35,221 nt of DNA, from the NCBI GenBank assembly GCA_018607135.1, contig JABBCA010000077.1, forward strand, positions 1 through 35,221, in the 5' to 3' direction. Both the position numbers and the translations under genes were made by a program. Below, in pieces: positions 1-8,237 of the stretch. Each line of letters starts with the position of its first letter. Position 1 is the stretch's first letter. Source of the DNA: Opitutales bacterium. Lineage in GTDB: Bacteria > Verrucomicrobiota > Verrucomicrobiia > Opitutales > Coraliomargaritaceae. The notes below the pieces were generated by a model that was given only the letters and a program-made list of their open reading frames with translations, was not told the origin of the DNA and did no database searches.

Positions 1-4
1 AAAG

Positions 5-94
<90 letters not shown>

Positions 95-273
95 TTGGGA
101 AGCCGAGAAGCAAAGATGTGGAAATCCATAGGTCAATAGTAAACGACGAATTCCGTAGCTCACTTGCAATAAGCGTCGATTCGGTAACTGTTTCTGGGTT
201 GCTATTACGAGTGCCTGCCGCAACTCTCGTGGGTTGTTTTTACTCTCAACGCACCACTTTACCTCTCATCTTT

Positions 274-1323
274 GTGACTGATTCGGACCAGAACCATAGT
301 TTTACTCAACTTCCTCGCACGCACTTGCTCGCAGCTTTCATGTTAGTTGGGTTCGCTGCATTTATGGTCTGGGATCAGATTTATTGGTGGGGCACTCGCG
401 AGGATTATGGTTTTGGGTATTTAGTGCCTTTGTTTGCCGCTTATGTGTTATATGATCGTTGGCCGATAATTCGGAGCTATTTATTTTTTGGGCATCAACC
501 GGGTGATACTGCTGAGTCGGCTCCTCAATCGGATGGCGTGACCTCAGTGATTGAATGGGTGGCGTTGGCAGGCTTTATTGGGGCCATTGGCCTGTATGCA
601 ATTGGTGCTTTGTTACGCTCGGTTACGGGGCCACAAAATCCTGCATCGATGGCGCTCGCTGCGGGCTTTTCTGGGATTCTGTTGTCGACTGTTTTCGTCT
701 TCACTAAGAAGTCTGCAGATGGCACGGTGATGCCTCTGAAGCGGCGCTTGGCTCTGACAGGTGTCTTTTTGTTTCCCGCGCTGATCTGGCTGATTTCTGC
801 TCCTTTGGTTTCGGTATTAGAAACGTCGATTAAGGTCTTTTTGCTGACGAAGGTGACGGTTGTCGTATTTAGTATCTTTGACCTGTTGGGCTATGAATTG
901 CAACGAGAGGGAAACGTGCTCATTTTGCCGGAGGGGCGTGTGGGTGTTGAAGAGGCGTGTTCAGGCATTCTGTCATTGATGGCCTGTTTGTTTGCAGGCT
1001 CATTTCTAGCAGCGGTTTTCTTAAATCGTTTTTGGAAGAAAGTGTTACTCGTGTTGGTGGCGATGTGCTTGGCTGTCTTTACGAATTTATTGCGCAGTAT
1101 GTTTCTGACGCTCTGGGCATATCATTATGGCGCTGAGGCTATTGATGCGCATTGGGTGTTACCTCTATTCGGCGACATCGGCAGCGTGCATGACGTGGCA
1201 GGAATGGCAATTTTGGGCTTCACCTGTCTAGGGCTCATACTTTTATTGCCAGTCTTTAATTATAAGCTGCAGGATTTTGATGATGATTTTGATGAGGATG
1301 ACTCTGAGGAGGCTAGCTCCTAA
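274..1323 (+). CDS. exosortase/archaeosortase family protein
   Basis: Multi-pass membrane cysteine transpeptidase-like protein. Exosortases are thought to cut and sort proteins with a C-terminal PEP-CTERM-type tripartite signal during export to the envelope. Several hydrophobic segments are visible (from the LLAAFMLVGFAAF stretch onward). The three conserved catalytic positions are present: Cys229 in EEACSG, Arg274 in NLLRSM and His306 in GSVHDVAG (numbering from the GTG at 274). The open frame extends back into the tRNA, so the start must be downstream; the GTG at 274 and the ATG at 340 are both possible, and neither has a convincing ribosome-binding site. The C-terminus is acidic (DDDFDEDDSEE) and there is no fused EpsI domain. 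The stop overlaps the glgA start. No PEP-CTERM substrate gene is in the window, so the subtype is undetermined. Confidence 0.9.
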   Translation: MTDSDQNHSFTQLPRTHLLAAFMLVGFAAFMVWDQIYWWGTREDYGFGYLVPLFAAYVLYDRWPIIRSYLFFGHQPGDTAESAPQSDGVTSVIEWVALAGFIGAIGLYAIGALLRSVTGPQNPASMALAAGFSGILLSTVFVFTKKSADGTVMPLKRRLALTGVFLFPALIWLISAPLVSVLETSIKVFLLTKVTVVVFSIFDLLGYELQREGNVLILPEGRVGVEEACSGILSLMACLFAGSFLAAVFLNRFWKKVLLVLVAMCLAVFTNLLRSMFLTLWAYHYGAEAIDAHWVLPLFGDIGSVHDVAGMAILGFTCLGLILLLPVFNYKLQDFDDDFDEDDSEEASS

Positions 1324-2810
1324 TGGTCGCTAAGTTGAAGATATTGATGGTGGCGCCAGAGGTGACGCCGATTATAAAGGTCGGTGGACTCGCGGATGTG
1401 GTCGGTGCGCTGTCGAAGGCATTGGTCAAACGTGGGCATGATGTGCGAATCGTCATGCCAAAGTATGCAGGTATGAAGCATATCGAGGAGGCTAAGCCGG
1501 ATGAGCGTCCATTAGTGGTTCGCTTGGGGGGGCATGAGTCTTACGCGCGAGTGTGGCGGCAAAACTTGCCAGAGTCTGAGGCGAAGCTCTATTTGCTGGA
1601 GCATAACCAGTTTTTTGACGCACCTTCTGTCTATGTGGGGCCCAGTGGTAATGAGGATGATAACGCGCAGCGCTTCTCGTTTTTGTGTCGTGCTGCGATC
1701 GATTTGACTGACTATTTAGGTTGGGTGCCGGATGTCGTGCATTGCCACGATTGGGCGACAGGATTGACACCCATTTATCTGAATACGACTGAGCTGAACA
1801 AACCTATTGGCAAAGCGGCGTCGGTGCTGACATTGCATAACATGGAACATCAGGGTTGGTTTCACCGCAACATGGTTCGCTATGCGGCGCTGCCGGATTC
1901 AGTATTTAGACCTGATGGATTGGAATCTATGGGAGAGGCGAATATGCTGAAGGGCGGCATGTATCACTCGACTAAGATCACGACAGTGAGTCCAACCTAC
2001 GCTAAAGAAATCCAGACACCTGGAGGTGGTGGTGGCTTACACCATATTTTATCGGCTCGAATGAATGATTTGGTTGGAGTGATCAATGGGATCGACGAGA
2101 CTGAATGGAATCCTCAAACGGATCAATTAATACCTGCTCGTTTTACTGCGAAACGACTGAAGGGGAAGGCTCGCTGCAAAGAAGCCTTGCAGCGAGCCTA
2201 CGGCCTAAACGTGGATGCAACAATCCCTGTTTTTGCAGTGGTCTCTCGCTTGGCTAATCAGAAAGGTTTGGATCTACTCAGTGCGATCGGGCACCGTTTG
2301 ATGGCTGACATGCAAATTCAGATTGCTGTCTTAGGCACTGGAGAAGCGTGGCTTGAAAATGCCTTCCGCGAGTTGGCTCACCACTATCCGGGGCGCTTTG
2401 GGACGCGTATTGAATTTAGTAATGAGCTCGCACACCTAACCACTGCGGGCGCTGATTTTTTTGTAATGCCGAGTCGTTTTGAACCCTGCGGATTGGGGCA
2501 ACTCTATGCGATGACCTATGGCACCTTGCCGATTGTGCGAGCAACGGGTGGTTTGATCGATACCGTGGAGAAGTATTCTGAGTATTGCTCGACTGGCACT
2601 GGTTTTGTTTTCGATCATGCCACTGAGGATGGGCTCTACTACACCATGGGATGGGCCTGCTCCACTTATTATGACCGCCCTCAGGATATGCGCGTGCTAC
2701 AGCAAAATGCGATGCAGCAGTCCTTTAGTTGGGATCAGCCCGCCCAAGAATACGAAGCATTGTATGAGGAAGCTGTTGAAATTCGGCGCGCGGCATTTGA
2801 GCCTCGCTAG
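1323..2810 (+). CDS. glgA: glycogen (starch) synthase, GT5 family
   Basis: Transfers glucose from ADP-glucose to the non-reducing end of an alpha-1,4-glucan in cytoplasmic glycogen synthesis. At 495 aa it has the normal family length. The N-terminal Rossmann domain starts ILMVAPEVTPIIKVGGLADVV, containing the KVGGL ADP-glucose motif (Lys19). HDWATG and the HNMEHQG segment follow in the acceptor region. The C-terminal half carries VSRLANQKGLDL and the retaining-GT glutamate in PSRFEPCGLGQLYAM (about residue 387), followed by GTLPIVRATGGLIDTV. The start ATG overlaps the upstream exosortase stop (TAATG), implying translational coupling. No other glg gene is adjacent. Confidence 0.97.
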   Translation: MVAKLKILMVAPEVTPIIKVGGLADVVGALSKALVKRGHDVRIVMPKYAGMKHIEEAKPDERPLVVRLGGHESYARVWRQNLPESEAKLYLLEHNQFFDAPSVYVGPSGNEDDNAQRFSFLCRAAIDLTDYLGWVPDVVHCHDWATGLTPIYLNTTELNKPIGKAASVLTLHNMEHQGWFHRNMVRYAALPDSVFRPDGLESMGEANMLKGGMYHSTKITTVSPTYAKEIQTPGGGGGLHHILSARMNDLVGVINGIDETEWNPQTDQLIPARFTAKRLKGKARCKEALQRAYGLNVDATIPVFAVVSRLANQKGLDLLSAIGHRLMADMQIQIAVLGTGEAWLENAFRELAHHYPGRFGTRIEFSNELAHLTTAGADFFVMPSRFEPCGLGQLYAMTYGTLPIVRATGGLIDTVEKYSEYCSTGTGFVFDHATEDGLYYTMGWACSTYYDRPQDMRVLQQNAMQQSFSWDQPAQEYEALYEEAVEIRRAAFEPR

Positions 2811-2812
2811 CG

Positions 2813-3352
2813 TCAACTTACTAAGGGGCCTACGATGAATAAGAGCGCGCACATGAGGCCAATAAGAAATGCGTAAAAGCTCAGTCGTATCCAGCGGAAT
2901 TTTGGTTTCAGCACATCGTGGCTGAGGTGGTAGATGTCAGAAACCATGAGCTCGGTAATCGAATTGCGACTTTCGAGAGAGTTTTTCATCAAGGCCTTGT
3001 AGTCTGTTTCAGAATATTGCCAAATCCCGGAGAAATGCAGTAGATTGCCACTGCCAGTGGGGTCTAGTTTATAGCGTTTCGGCATTAAGCTGATGATTGC
3101 GAAAAAAATGCTTAGCGCTGCTGCTAGGATGAACAAAACGATGCCGAGCCGAATTTCTGGCTTGGCGTAGCCAGACAGCGTCAACGGGATAAGGAAAGCG
3201 TTGATTGTGATGATAACCTGTGCTCTACGATCGGCTAGCGAAATGTATTGCACATGCTTCGATTGCGCACTGCTGAGCACTGAGCCTCGTAGTAAAGCTG
3301 GCCAGTTAGTCGTATCCGCTTTGGATTTATTTGGCTCTGTGGGATTCTCCAT
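2813..3352 (-). CDS. Pycsar effector-like transmembrane protein (DUF5706/PycTM family)
   Basis: 179-aa membrane protein with three predicted hydrophobic helices, at about residues 46-61, 69-89 and 157-175. The pattern matches the PycTM (DUF5706) family: an ADRRAQVIITIN segment running into TM1 (40-51), a short turn, TM2 ending before MPKR, a soluble NLLHFSGIWQYSETDY region, a VSDIYHLSHDVLKPKFRWIRLS segment and a final helix. In the Pycsar anti-phage system, PycTM effectors are activated by cyclic CMP/UMP and disrupt the membrane. That is family knowledge. Here no PycC cyclase or other defence gene is adjacent, so a defence role is only a possibility. The gene is convergent with glgA, whose stop lies three bases away. 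Confidence 0.75.
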   Translation of the reverse strand: MENPTEPNKSKADTTNWPALLRGSVLSSAQSKHVQYISLADRRAQVIITINAFLIPLTLSGYAKPEIRLGIVLFILAAALSIFFAIISLMPKRYKLDPTGSGNLLHFSGIWQYSETDYKALMKNSLESRNSITELMVSDIYHLSHDVLKPKFRWIRLSFYAFLIGLMCALLFIVGPLVS

Positions 3353-3539
3353 AGTAGTTCATAAATAGCAAAGCCTGTGCCTGTCGATCTGGATGCGAAG
3401 TTTATCCTTTAAAAGTGTATTCAGAAAACAGGGTTCGGAAAAGAGGATTGATTCCAAAATACTGACTTCTGAGTTTAGATGGATTCTAGATCGAGCAGGA
3501 GATTGACGTATCTGATTATTGGGCCTCTATTTAAGCACA

Positions 3540-3965
3540 GTGAATGATCCTAATAGAGATTTTAATGAGGTAATACGCACGATCCGTAAGGAAGATCCGC
3601 GCTATGGGCGCGGTGCATATTTTTTTCTGAGGCAAGCGCTGGACTATAGTCTCAAGGAAATGCACAAGCAGGGGGTCTTGGATAAGAGTAATCATTTAAG
3701 TGGGCAGCAACTTCTTGAAGGGATACGGCTTTATGCCTTGGATCAATATGGACCCATGGCTCGGACAGTGTTTTCACACTGGGGCATTACTCAATGTAGA
3801 GATTTCGGAAATATAGTCTTCAATCTCGTTGAATGTCGTGTCCTCGGTAAGACGGATCAAGATAACCCGGAGGATTTTGACCACGGCTACAATTTTAAGG
3901 ACGCATTCGATGAGCCTTATTTGCCTGGTTTGAAGCCGACGACTAAGCGCCCGCCGCTACGTTAG
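3540..3965 (+). CDS. Minf_1886 family protein
   Basis: Small soluble protein of about 141 aa. It matches the Minf_1886 family, found mostly in Verrucomicrobia and Planctomycetes and of unknown function. The recognisable core is FNEVIRTIRKEDPRYGRGAY, then FFLRQALDYSLKEM, HLSGQQLLEGIRLYALDQYG, VFSHWGITQCRDFGNIVFNLVE and a C-terminal F-x-D-A-F-D-x-P segment. The open frame extends upstream to a TTG at 3519. The GTG at 3540 puts the conserved DFNEVI segment near the N-terminus as usual for the family, but the start is not certain. The stop overlaps that of the opposite coiled-coil gene by 4 nt. Confidence 0.85.
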   Translation: MNDPNRDFNEVIRTIRKEDPRYGRGAYFFLRQALDYSLKEMHKQGVLDKSNHLSGQQLLEGIRLYALDQYGPMARTVFSHWGITQCRDFGNIVFNLVECRVLGKTDQDNPEDFDHGYNFKDAFDEPYLPGLKPTTKRPPLR

Positions 3966-4573
3966 CTCGCTTCTTGGGCAATTTTATTGTCTAGAAACTT
4001 CTTTGCTTCGTGATCTTCTTCACGTTGCTCGACTTTTGCCTCACGCTCACTGAGCAACATGGTTTTTTCGATGAGGTCGTTCTCACACTTTGCGATGAAG
4101 TCTTCACGCTCTAAGAGCATTTGTTCCGCTTGCTTTATAGAGCTTTCTTGCTCATCCAGTTCTTTCTTCAAGGCCTCTAAAGCTTTGAGCTCTTCTTCGC
4201 TGATTTCGCGATCTGTTTGAGGTCGAATTCCAGCGGTTACAATTCGTGCAGAGAGTATCTTTTGATGTGCCTCAAGTAAGGCTTCTCTTTCATGTAGCTC
4301 ACGCTCGAAACTATGAAGGCGTTTTTCTTTTTCGCTGAGCAGGCCTTCGCGAACTATCAAATCGGATTGGAGGTCGAGCAGACCGGATTCAATTTCACTG
4401 TATTTACTGGAACTCGGCTGAACGCTTTGTGGGAGCTCGGGAAATTCGTCTTTCGGATCCATCAGTGGCTTTTTATTTCCTATTTCCTGCTTAGGCAAAG
4501 ACGAAATGGCCGGCTTCAAGCTGAGGCGGCGAGATGGTTGTCTATTTGGAGGTGGAAGTTCTTTAGCGCACAT
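3962..4573 (-). CDS. coiled-coil hypothetical protein
   Basis: 203-aa protein that I do not recognise. The first ~60 residues are proline- and serine-rich and probably disordered. The rest is highly charged (Glu, Lys, Arg) with heptad-like spacing, for example LQSDLIVREGLLSEKEKRL, FERELHEREALLEAHQKI, EELKALEALKKELDEQE and MLLSEREAKVEQREED. This indicates a long coiled coil broken by a short VTAGIRPQ segment. There is no signal peptide, transmembrane helix or catalytic motif. It probably acts as a structural or adaptor protein. Its 3' end overlaps the Minf_1886 gene on the other strand (shared TTAG), a compact convergent arrangement that fits a real gene. Confidence 0.75.
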   Translation of the reverse strand: MCAKELPPPNRQPSRRLSLKPAISSLPKQEIGNKKPLMDPKDEFPELPQSVQPSSSKYSEIESGLLDLQSDLIVREGLLSEKEKRLHSFERELHEREALLEAHQKILSARIVTAGIRPQTDREISEEELKALEALKKELDEQESSIKQAEQMLLEREDFIAKCENDLIEKTMLLSEREAKVEQREEDHEAKKFLDNKIAQEAS

Positions 4574-4857
4574 GATGTGTGTAATAAACGGTCGGTTTTA
4601 AAGTATAGGTATCACTGCCAAACTAAGGGCGGATTTTCAATGCTTGGTTTAGGATCTCGCTGATTATCTGTCGGTTAAACACTTTTATAACAAGACTGGT
4701 GCTCGAATTGGGGGATAGGCCTTAGCGGAGTCTGTGGAAATTAACGCACTAGATGGGACATACTATTCATAGCGCGCCGCTACACTTTTACATTTCTTTC
4801 ACTTAAAATGGAAACTTATTATGGAAATTTCTTTTAGAGAGCGAATAGTGGCAGCAA
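4574..4857. other. intergenic region upstream of the M16 protease
   Basis: 284 bases between two divergent genes. It is AT-rich near the M16 start. I see no RNA gene, strong inverted repeat or open frame with protein-like character. It presumably contains the promoters of both flanking genes, but no convincing -35/-10 pair could be assigned. Confidence 0.5.
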
Positions 4858-7446
4858 ATGGATATCAATTCTCCGAATTTGTCAGCAGAAGCGTCGAACG
4901 CGCTTATCGAGAGTCTTTACAGGGCACCTGTTGAGCGACATGTCTTACCCAACGGGCTCACTCTAGTGCATCGCCCTGACTTTTCGAGTGAGGTCGTCTC
5001 GGTGCAGGTATGGGTTAAGACTGGTAGCATTCATGAAGCCGCGATGATGGGGTCTGGGTTATCGCATTACTTAGAGCATATGCTATTTAAGGGAACGGTG
5101 CGACGAAATGGCAAAGCGATCAGTCGCGAAGTGCATGCGATGGGCGGCAGTATCAATGCGTATACAACTTTTGATCGCACAGTTTACTACATTGATGCAC
5201 CGTCGTCAGCGTTTGCACAGGTGGTTGATGTATTAGCAGACATCGTGCTCCACTCGACGCTGCCAGAGGCAGAAGTCCTTAAGGAACGTGATGTGATTCT
5301 CAGAGAAATTGATATGGGCTTGGATGATCCAGATCGTCAATTGAGTCAGGCGCTCTTTCGCACCGCTTTCCAGAGGCATCCTTATCGTGAGCCAGTCATC
5401 GGGCACCGTGACTTATACGAGCAGGTCACAGGTGATGAGTTGCGGGCTTATTATAATGAGCGGTATGTGCCTAACAATATGGTGGTTTCAATCGTGGGAG
5501 CAGTGGCTCCGGAGGATTGTCAAAGAGAAGTGAACGCAGCTTTTGGCGTGGTGTCTCGGGGGCGCTTAGCTCCAGTTCAAATTGAGGTCGAACCGAGGCA
5601 ACTCGCATCACGCCGTGAAGACATTATTGGAGAGTATAATATTTCGCGCGGCGGACTTGGTTTCAAGGTCCCCAACCTAAGCCATCCCGATTCGCCTAAA
5701 TTGGATGCACTTGCACATGCCCTAGGAGGAGGAGAAAGCTCTGTGCTCTGGGAACGTTTACGCAATCAAAGGAAATTGGTGCACTATATTGATTGTCGAA
5801 ACTGGAATCCCGGCTCTGAGGGCCTGCTCTGGATTTCTTATGTGTGTGATCCCGAAAAACAGGGGGAAGTGGAAGCGGCTATTTTGGCAGAAATTTCTGC
5901 TATATCGGTAAATGGTTTCGCGGAGGATGTCGTCGAGAAAGCTCGGCGGCAGGCGCTCAGTGCTGAGATCAACGGACGGAAGACGATGAGTGGGCAGGCC
6001 TCTCGCTTGGGGCTAGGCGAGCTAGTTGTGGGAGACATTAACTTTGGGCGGCGTTACCTTCGGCGTCTCAATTTGGTGACACCTGAAGATCTTCAAGCGG
6101 TCGCGGACTCCTATCTCGTCGACGAAACGATGTCTTGCGTGACGCTGGGTCCAGAGCTGAAGCCTGTTTCTGCAAGTGAAGTTGCGGACGAACTTTCATT
6201 GTCTCCATTTGAAGTGGTTCGATATGAAAGTGGTGCACGACTCTTACTGCAGGAGGATAAGCGCCTGCCGAAAGTCCATATACGTTGTATGATGCTAGGC
6301 GGGCCAGTATATGAGCCCGCAAATCAACGTGGTATTTCTGAGCTAATGGCGGAGTTGTTAATTAAGGACACGGTGAAGCGAAGCGCTGAGGAAATTTCCA
6401 GTTTGATCGAGAGTATCGGAGGACGGATCTCTGCGACTGGTGGCAATAATACAATTAGCTTTTCCATCGAGGTGTTGCCTACTGACTTGCCGATCGCACT
6501 GGAGTTGTTGGGTGACGCGCTGACCTGTCCTATCTTTGAGCAAAGCACATTTAGCATTGAGCGAAATAGTCAGGTTGCTGGGTTGAAGGAAGAGGATGAC
6601 GAGATCTTGGACTATGGGTTTCGTAAACTGCGCGAGCGTTTTTTTGCTGAGCATCCATTCGGGGTGGGGCCCAGTGGCTGCGTCGCCGACCTTGAAGCAA
6701 TCACTCGCGAGGATGTAGTCGCGCATTATAAAAAATTAGTATGCGCATCGAACGTGGTCGTCTCGATCTGCGGTGATTTTGAGCGAAAGACACTAGAAAA
6801 TGCGATGGAGCCATTGCTCAATGGGAGGCTACCTCAAATGGTATTTTCGAAATCGTCTTTGGCCGGTTTTTCAGGGCAATGTGTAACTGAAGACATACAG
6901 GAGCCGATGGACCGAGAGCAGGCCGTTGTCTTGCACGGATTTCCCGATGTCGGTGTGCTCCATGACGATTACGTGGTCGGAGAGGTCTTAAATGAATTGT
7001 TTAGTGGTATGTCGAGCCGCTTGTTTGAGCGTATTCGAGAAGACAAGGGAATGGCTTACTACGTAGGTTCGAGTCGGATTATTGGCTTAGAAACAGGAAT
7101 GTTTGTCTTTTACGCTGGAACACACCCATCGCAGGCTCAGGAGGTCGTGGTAGAGATCAATAATGAAATCGCGCGCGTTTCAGCAGGTGAGGTTTCTGAT
7201 GAAGAGCTGGAGCGTTGTCGGACTCGATTGAAGGCCGCGCGGCCAATGGGCCGTCAGACTATTGGTGCACGAGCAATGCATGCCGCGATACAGGAGTCTT
7301 ATGGCTTACCTACAGACGATGACGCTCAGCATGCGGCTAAACTAGATGCAATTGATGCGAACGAGTTAGCGAGTTTTGCTCGTCAACATCTAGCAGAAGC
7401 GCGCGGTATTCGCATGATTGTCGGTCCTATACCAGCTGCGGAGTAG
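4858..7446 (+). CDS. M16 family zinc metallopeptidase (two-domain)
   Basis: 862-aa member of the pitrilysin/insulinase (M16) family, with two fused M16 units as in M16C-like and PqqL-like proteins. The first unit starts VERHVLPNGLTLVHRPD. It has the inverted zinc motif HYLEH (His70, Glu73, His74) and the distal ligand Glu150 in LREIDM. The second unit (from about residue 450) lacks HxxEH and is the usual inactive partner. It carries the substrate-clamp signature SSRLFERIREDKGMAYYVGS. No signal peptide is apparent, so it is probably a cytoplasmic or membrane-associated peptidase that degrades peptides. The ATG at 4858 is the best start. The gene is monocistronic and faces the AP2-like gene. 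Confidence 0.93.
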   Translation: MDINSPNLSAEASNALIESLYRAPVERHVLPNGLTLVHRPDFSSEVVSVQVWVKTGSIHEAAMMGSGLSHYLEHMLFKGTVRRNGKAISREVHAMGGSINAYTTFDRTVYYIDAPSSAFAQVVDVLADIVLHSTLPEAEVLKERDVILREIDMGLDDPDRQLSQALFRTAFQRHPYREPVIGHRDLYEQVTGDELRAYYNERYVPNNMVVSIVGAVAPEDCQREVNAAFGVVSRGRLAPVQIEVEPRQLASRREDIIGEYNISRGGLGFKVPNLSHPDSPKLDALAHALGGGESSVLWERLRNQRKLVHYIDCRNWNPGSEGLLWISYVCDPEKQGEVEAAILAEISAISVNGFAEDVVEKARRQALSAEINGRKTMSGQASRLGLGELVVGDINFGRRYLRRLNLVTPEDLQAVADSYLVDETMSCVTLGPELKPVSASEVADELSLSPFEVVRYESGARLLLQEDKRLPKVHIRCMMLGGPVYEPANQRGISELMAELLIKDTVKRSAEEISSLIESIGGRISATGGNNTISFSIEVLPTDLPIALELLGDALTCPIFEQSTFSIERNSQVAGLKEEDDEILDYGFRKLRERFFAEHPFGVGPSGCVADLEAITREDVVAHYKKLVCASNVVVSICGDFERKTLENAMEPLLNGRLPQMVFSKSSLAGFSGQCVTEDIQEPMDREQAVVLHGFPDVGVLHDDYVVGEVLNELFSGMSSRLFERIREDKGMAYYVGSSRIIGLETGMFVFYAGTHPSQAQEVVVEINNEIARVSAGEVSDEELERCRTRLKAARPMGRQTIGARAMHAAIQESYGLPTDDDAQHAAKLDAIDANELASFARQHLAEARGIRMIVGPIPAAE

Positions 7447-7457
7447 TTTAACCGCAC

Positions 7458-7487
7458 AAAAAAAGCGCAGCTGAAGAGCTGCGCTTT
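7458..7487 (-). terminator. intrinsic terminator of the AP2-like gene
   Basis: Perfect 11-bp stem AAAGCGCAGCT / AGCTGCGCTTT (7462-7472 and 7477-7487) with loop GAAG. On the minus strand it is followed by seven T residues (7464-7458). It ends the minus-strand AP2-like transcript 28 bases after its stop. It may also slow readthrough from the M16 gene, but the plus side has only a short T-run. Confidence 0.88.
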
Positions 7488-7515
7488 GGGTAGAATTTAT
7501 TGTTAGCGTTGCGGA

Positions 7516-8007
7516 TTAGGCGTCGCGAGCACGCTTCTGGATGCTTAGTTTTTTGTAGAAACCTGGACCGTGTATTTCGCGCATCATTTTACGACGATGC
7601 TCCACTGCGAGTTTGAATGCTTTCTTTTCGCCGTATTTCTTAATGGAAAAAGAAGTGCACTTTTGCGTGCCAGGCTCAGGACGCCAGCTTACTGAGTAGC
7701 ATTCGTGTTTGGTGCCGTTCGGGCCGATCTTGGTCGTGCGGGAAACTCCGAGCTCGCCTGTCTTGTTGCGAGAATCAGAAACGACGATACGTCTTTGACG
7801 CGGTTTCTTTGGAATTTGCTCCAGTTCTTCATTGAGCTCATCGCGGTAGCCTTTAGCTAGCTTCTGTGCCTTACCTTTACCGCCGCATTTACGGTCGCTG
7901 AAGAGTTTTGAGTAGGTCTTGCCGTTGCGATAACCGCGAACGAACCAGCCATGTGTTGAGCCAGAATCTATCCGGCTGATACCTTTATTTGCTTTTGATC
8001 GTGCCAT
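7516..8007 (-). CDS. tandem AP2-like DNA-binding protein
   Basis: 163-aa, very basic protein. Two stretches resemble the three-strand/one-helix AP2/ERF-type fold seen in bacterial and phage proteins. Repeat 1 covers about residues 9-58: GISRID, then HGWFVRGYRNGK, KLFSDRK and a KAQKLAKGYRDEL helix. Repeat 2 covers about 84-142: GELGVSRT, CYSVSWRPEPG, CTSFSIKKYGEKKAFKLAVEHRRKM, which fits the family pattern better. No nuclease domain is fused, unlike HNH-AP2 homing proteins. It may be a small transcription factor or nucleoid protein. It is divergent from trpF and ends at a strong terminator. The AP2 assignment is by motif, and target and role are unknown. Confidence 0.7.
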   Translation of the reverse strand: MARSKANKGISRIDSGSTHGWFVRGYRNGKTYSKLFSDRKCGGKGKAQKLAKGYRDELNEELEQIPKKPRQRRIVVSDSRNKTGELGVSRTTKIGPNGTKHECYSVSWRPEPGTQKCTSFSIKKYGEKKAFKLAVEHRRKMMREIHGPGFYKKLSIQKRARDA

Positions 8008-8161
8008 AATCTATGTGTAGGGTGTGATTATTTTGAGTGTTATTTGATACATAAGTAAGTCTTAATAATTATGTAACTATCATGTAACGTAACTGGTGTT
8101 AGTAAACTTACAAGTCGTTACCTAGTTTAATTGTGATTTTTGTGTAATGTTATCAATTCAG

Positions 8162-8214
8162 CTCAGAACTCTGAGTTTTGAAATGCATTTTGCATTTGTG
8201 CTTTGCGCACAAAT
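8162..8214. promoter_or_regulatory. cluster of three inverted repeats upstream of trpF
   Basis: Within 53 bases lie three perfect dyads: CTCAGA-AC-TCTGAG (8162-8175), AAATGCA-TTT-TGCATTT (8181-8197) and ATTTGTGC-TTTGC-GCACAAAT (8194-8214). The last two overlap, so they are mutually exclusive as hairpins. They sit 23-76 bases before the trpF ATG, in the divergent region shared with the AP2-like gene. They could be operators for a dimeric regulator or alternative RNA structures in the trpF leader. Function is inferred only. Confidence 0.5.
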
Positions 8215-8237
8215 CACGAGTTTAGAATATCAAAAAC

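Noticed and set aside
2605-2838. 77-codon frame overlapping the end of glgA in another frame
   Set aside because: Fully overlaps glgA and has no protein-like features.
3503-3533. TTGACG followed by a TATTTA-like box before the Minf_1886 gene
   Set aside because: The spacing of 19 bases and the weak -10 make it an unconvincing promoter; it would also place the transcript start at the start codon.
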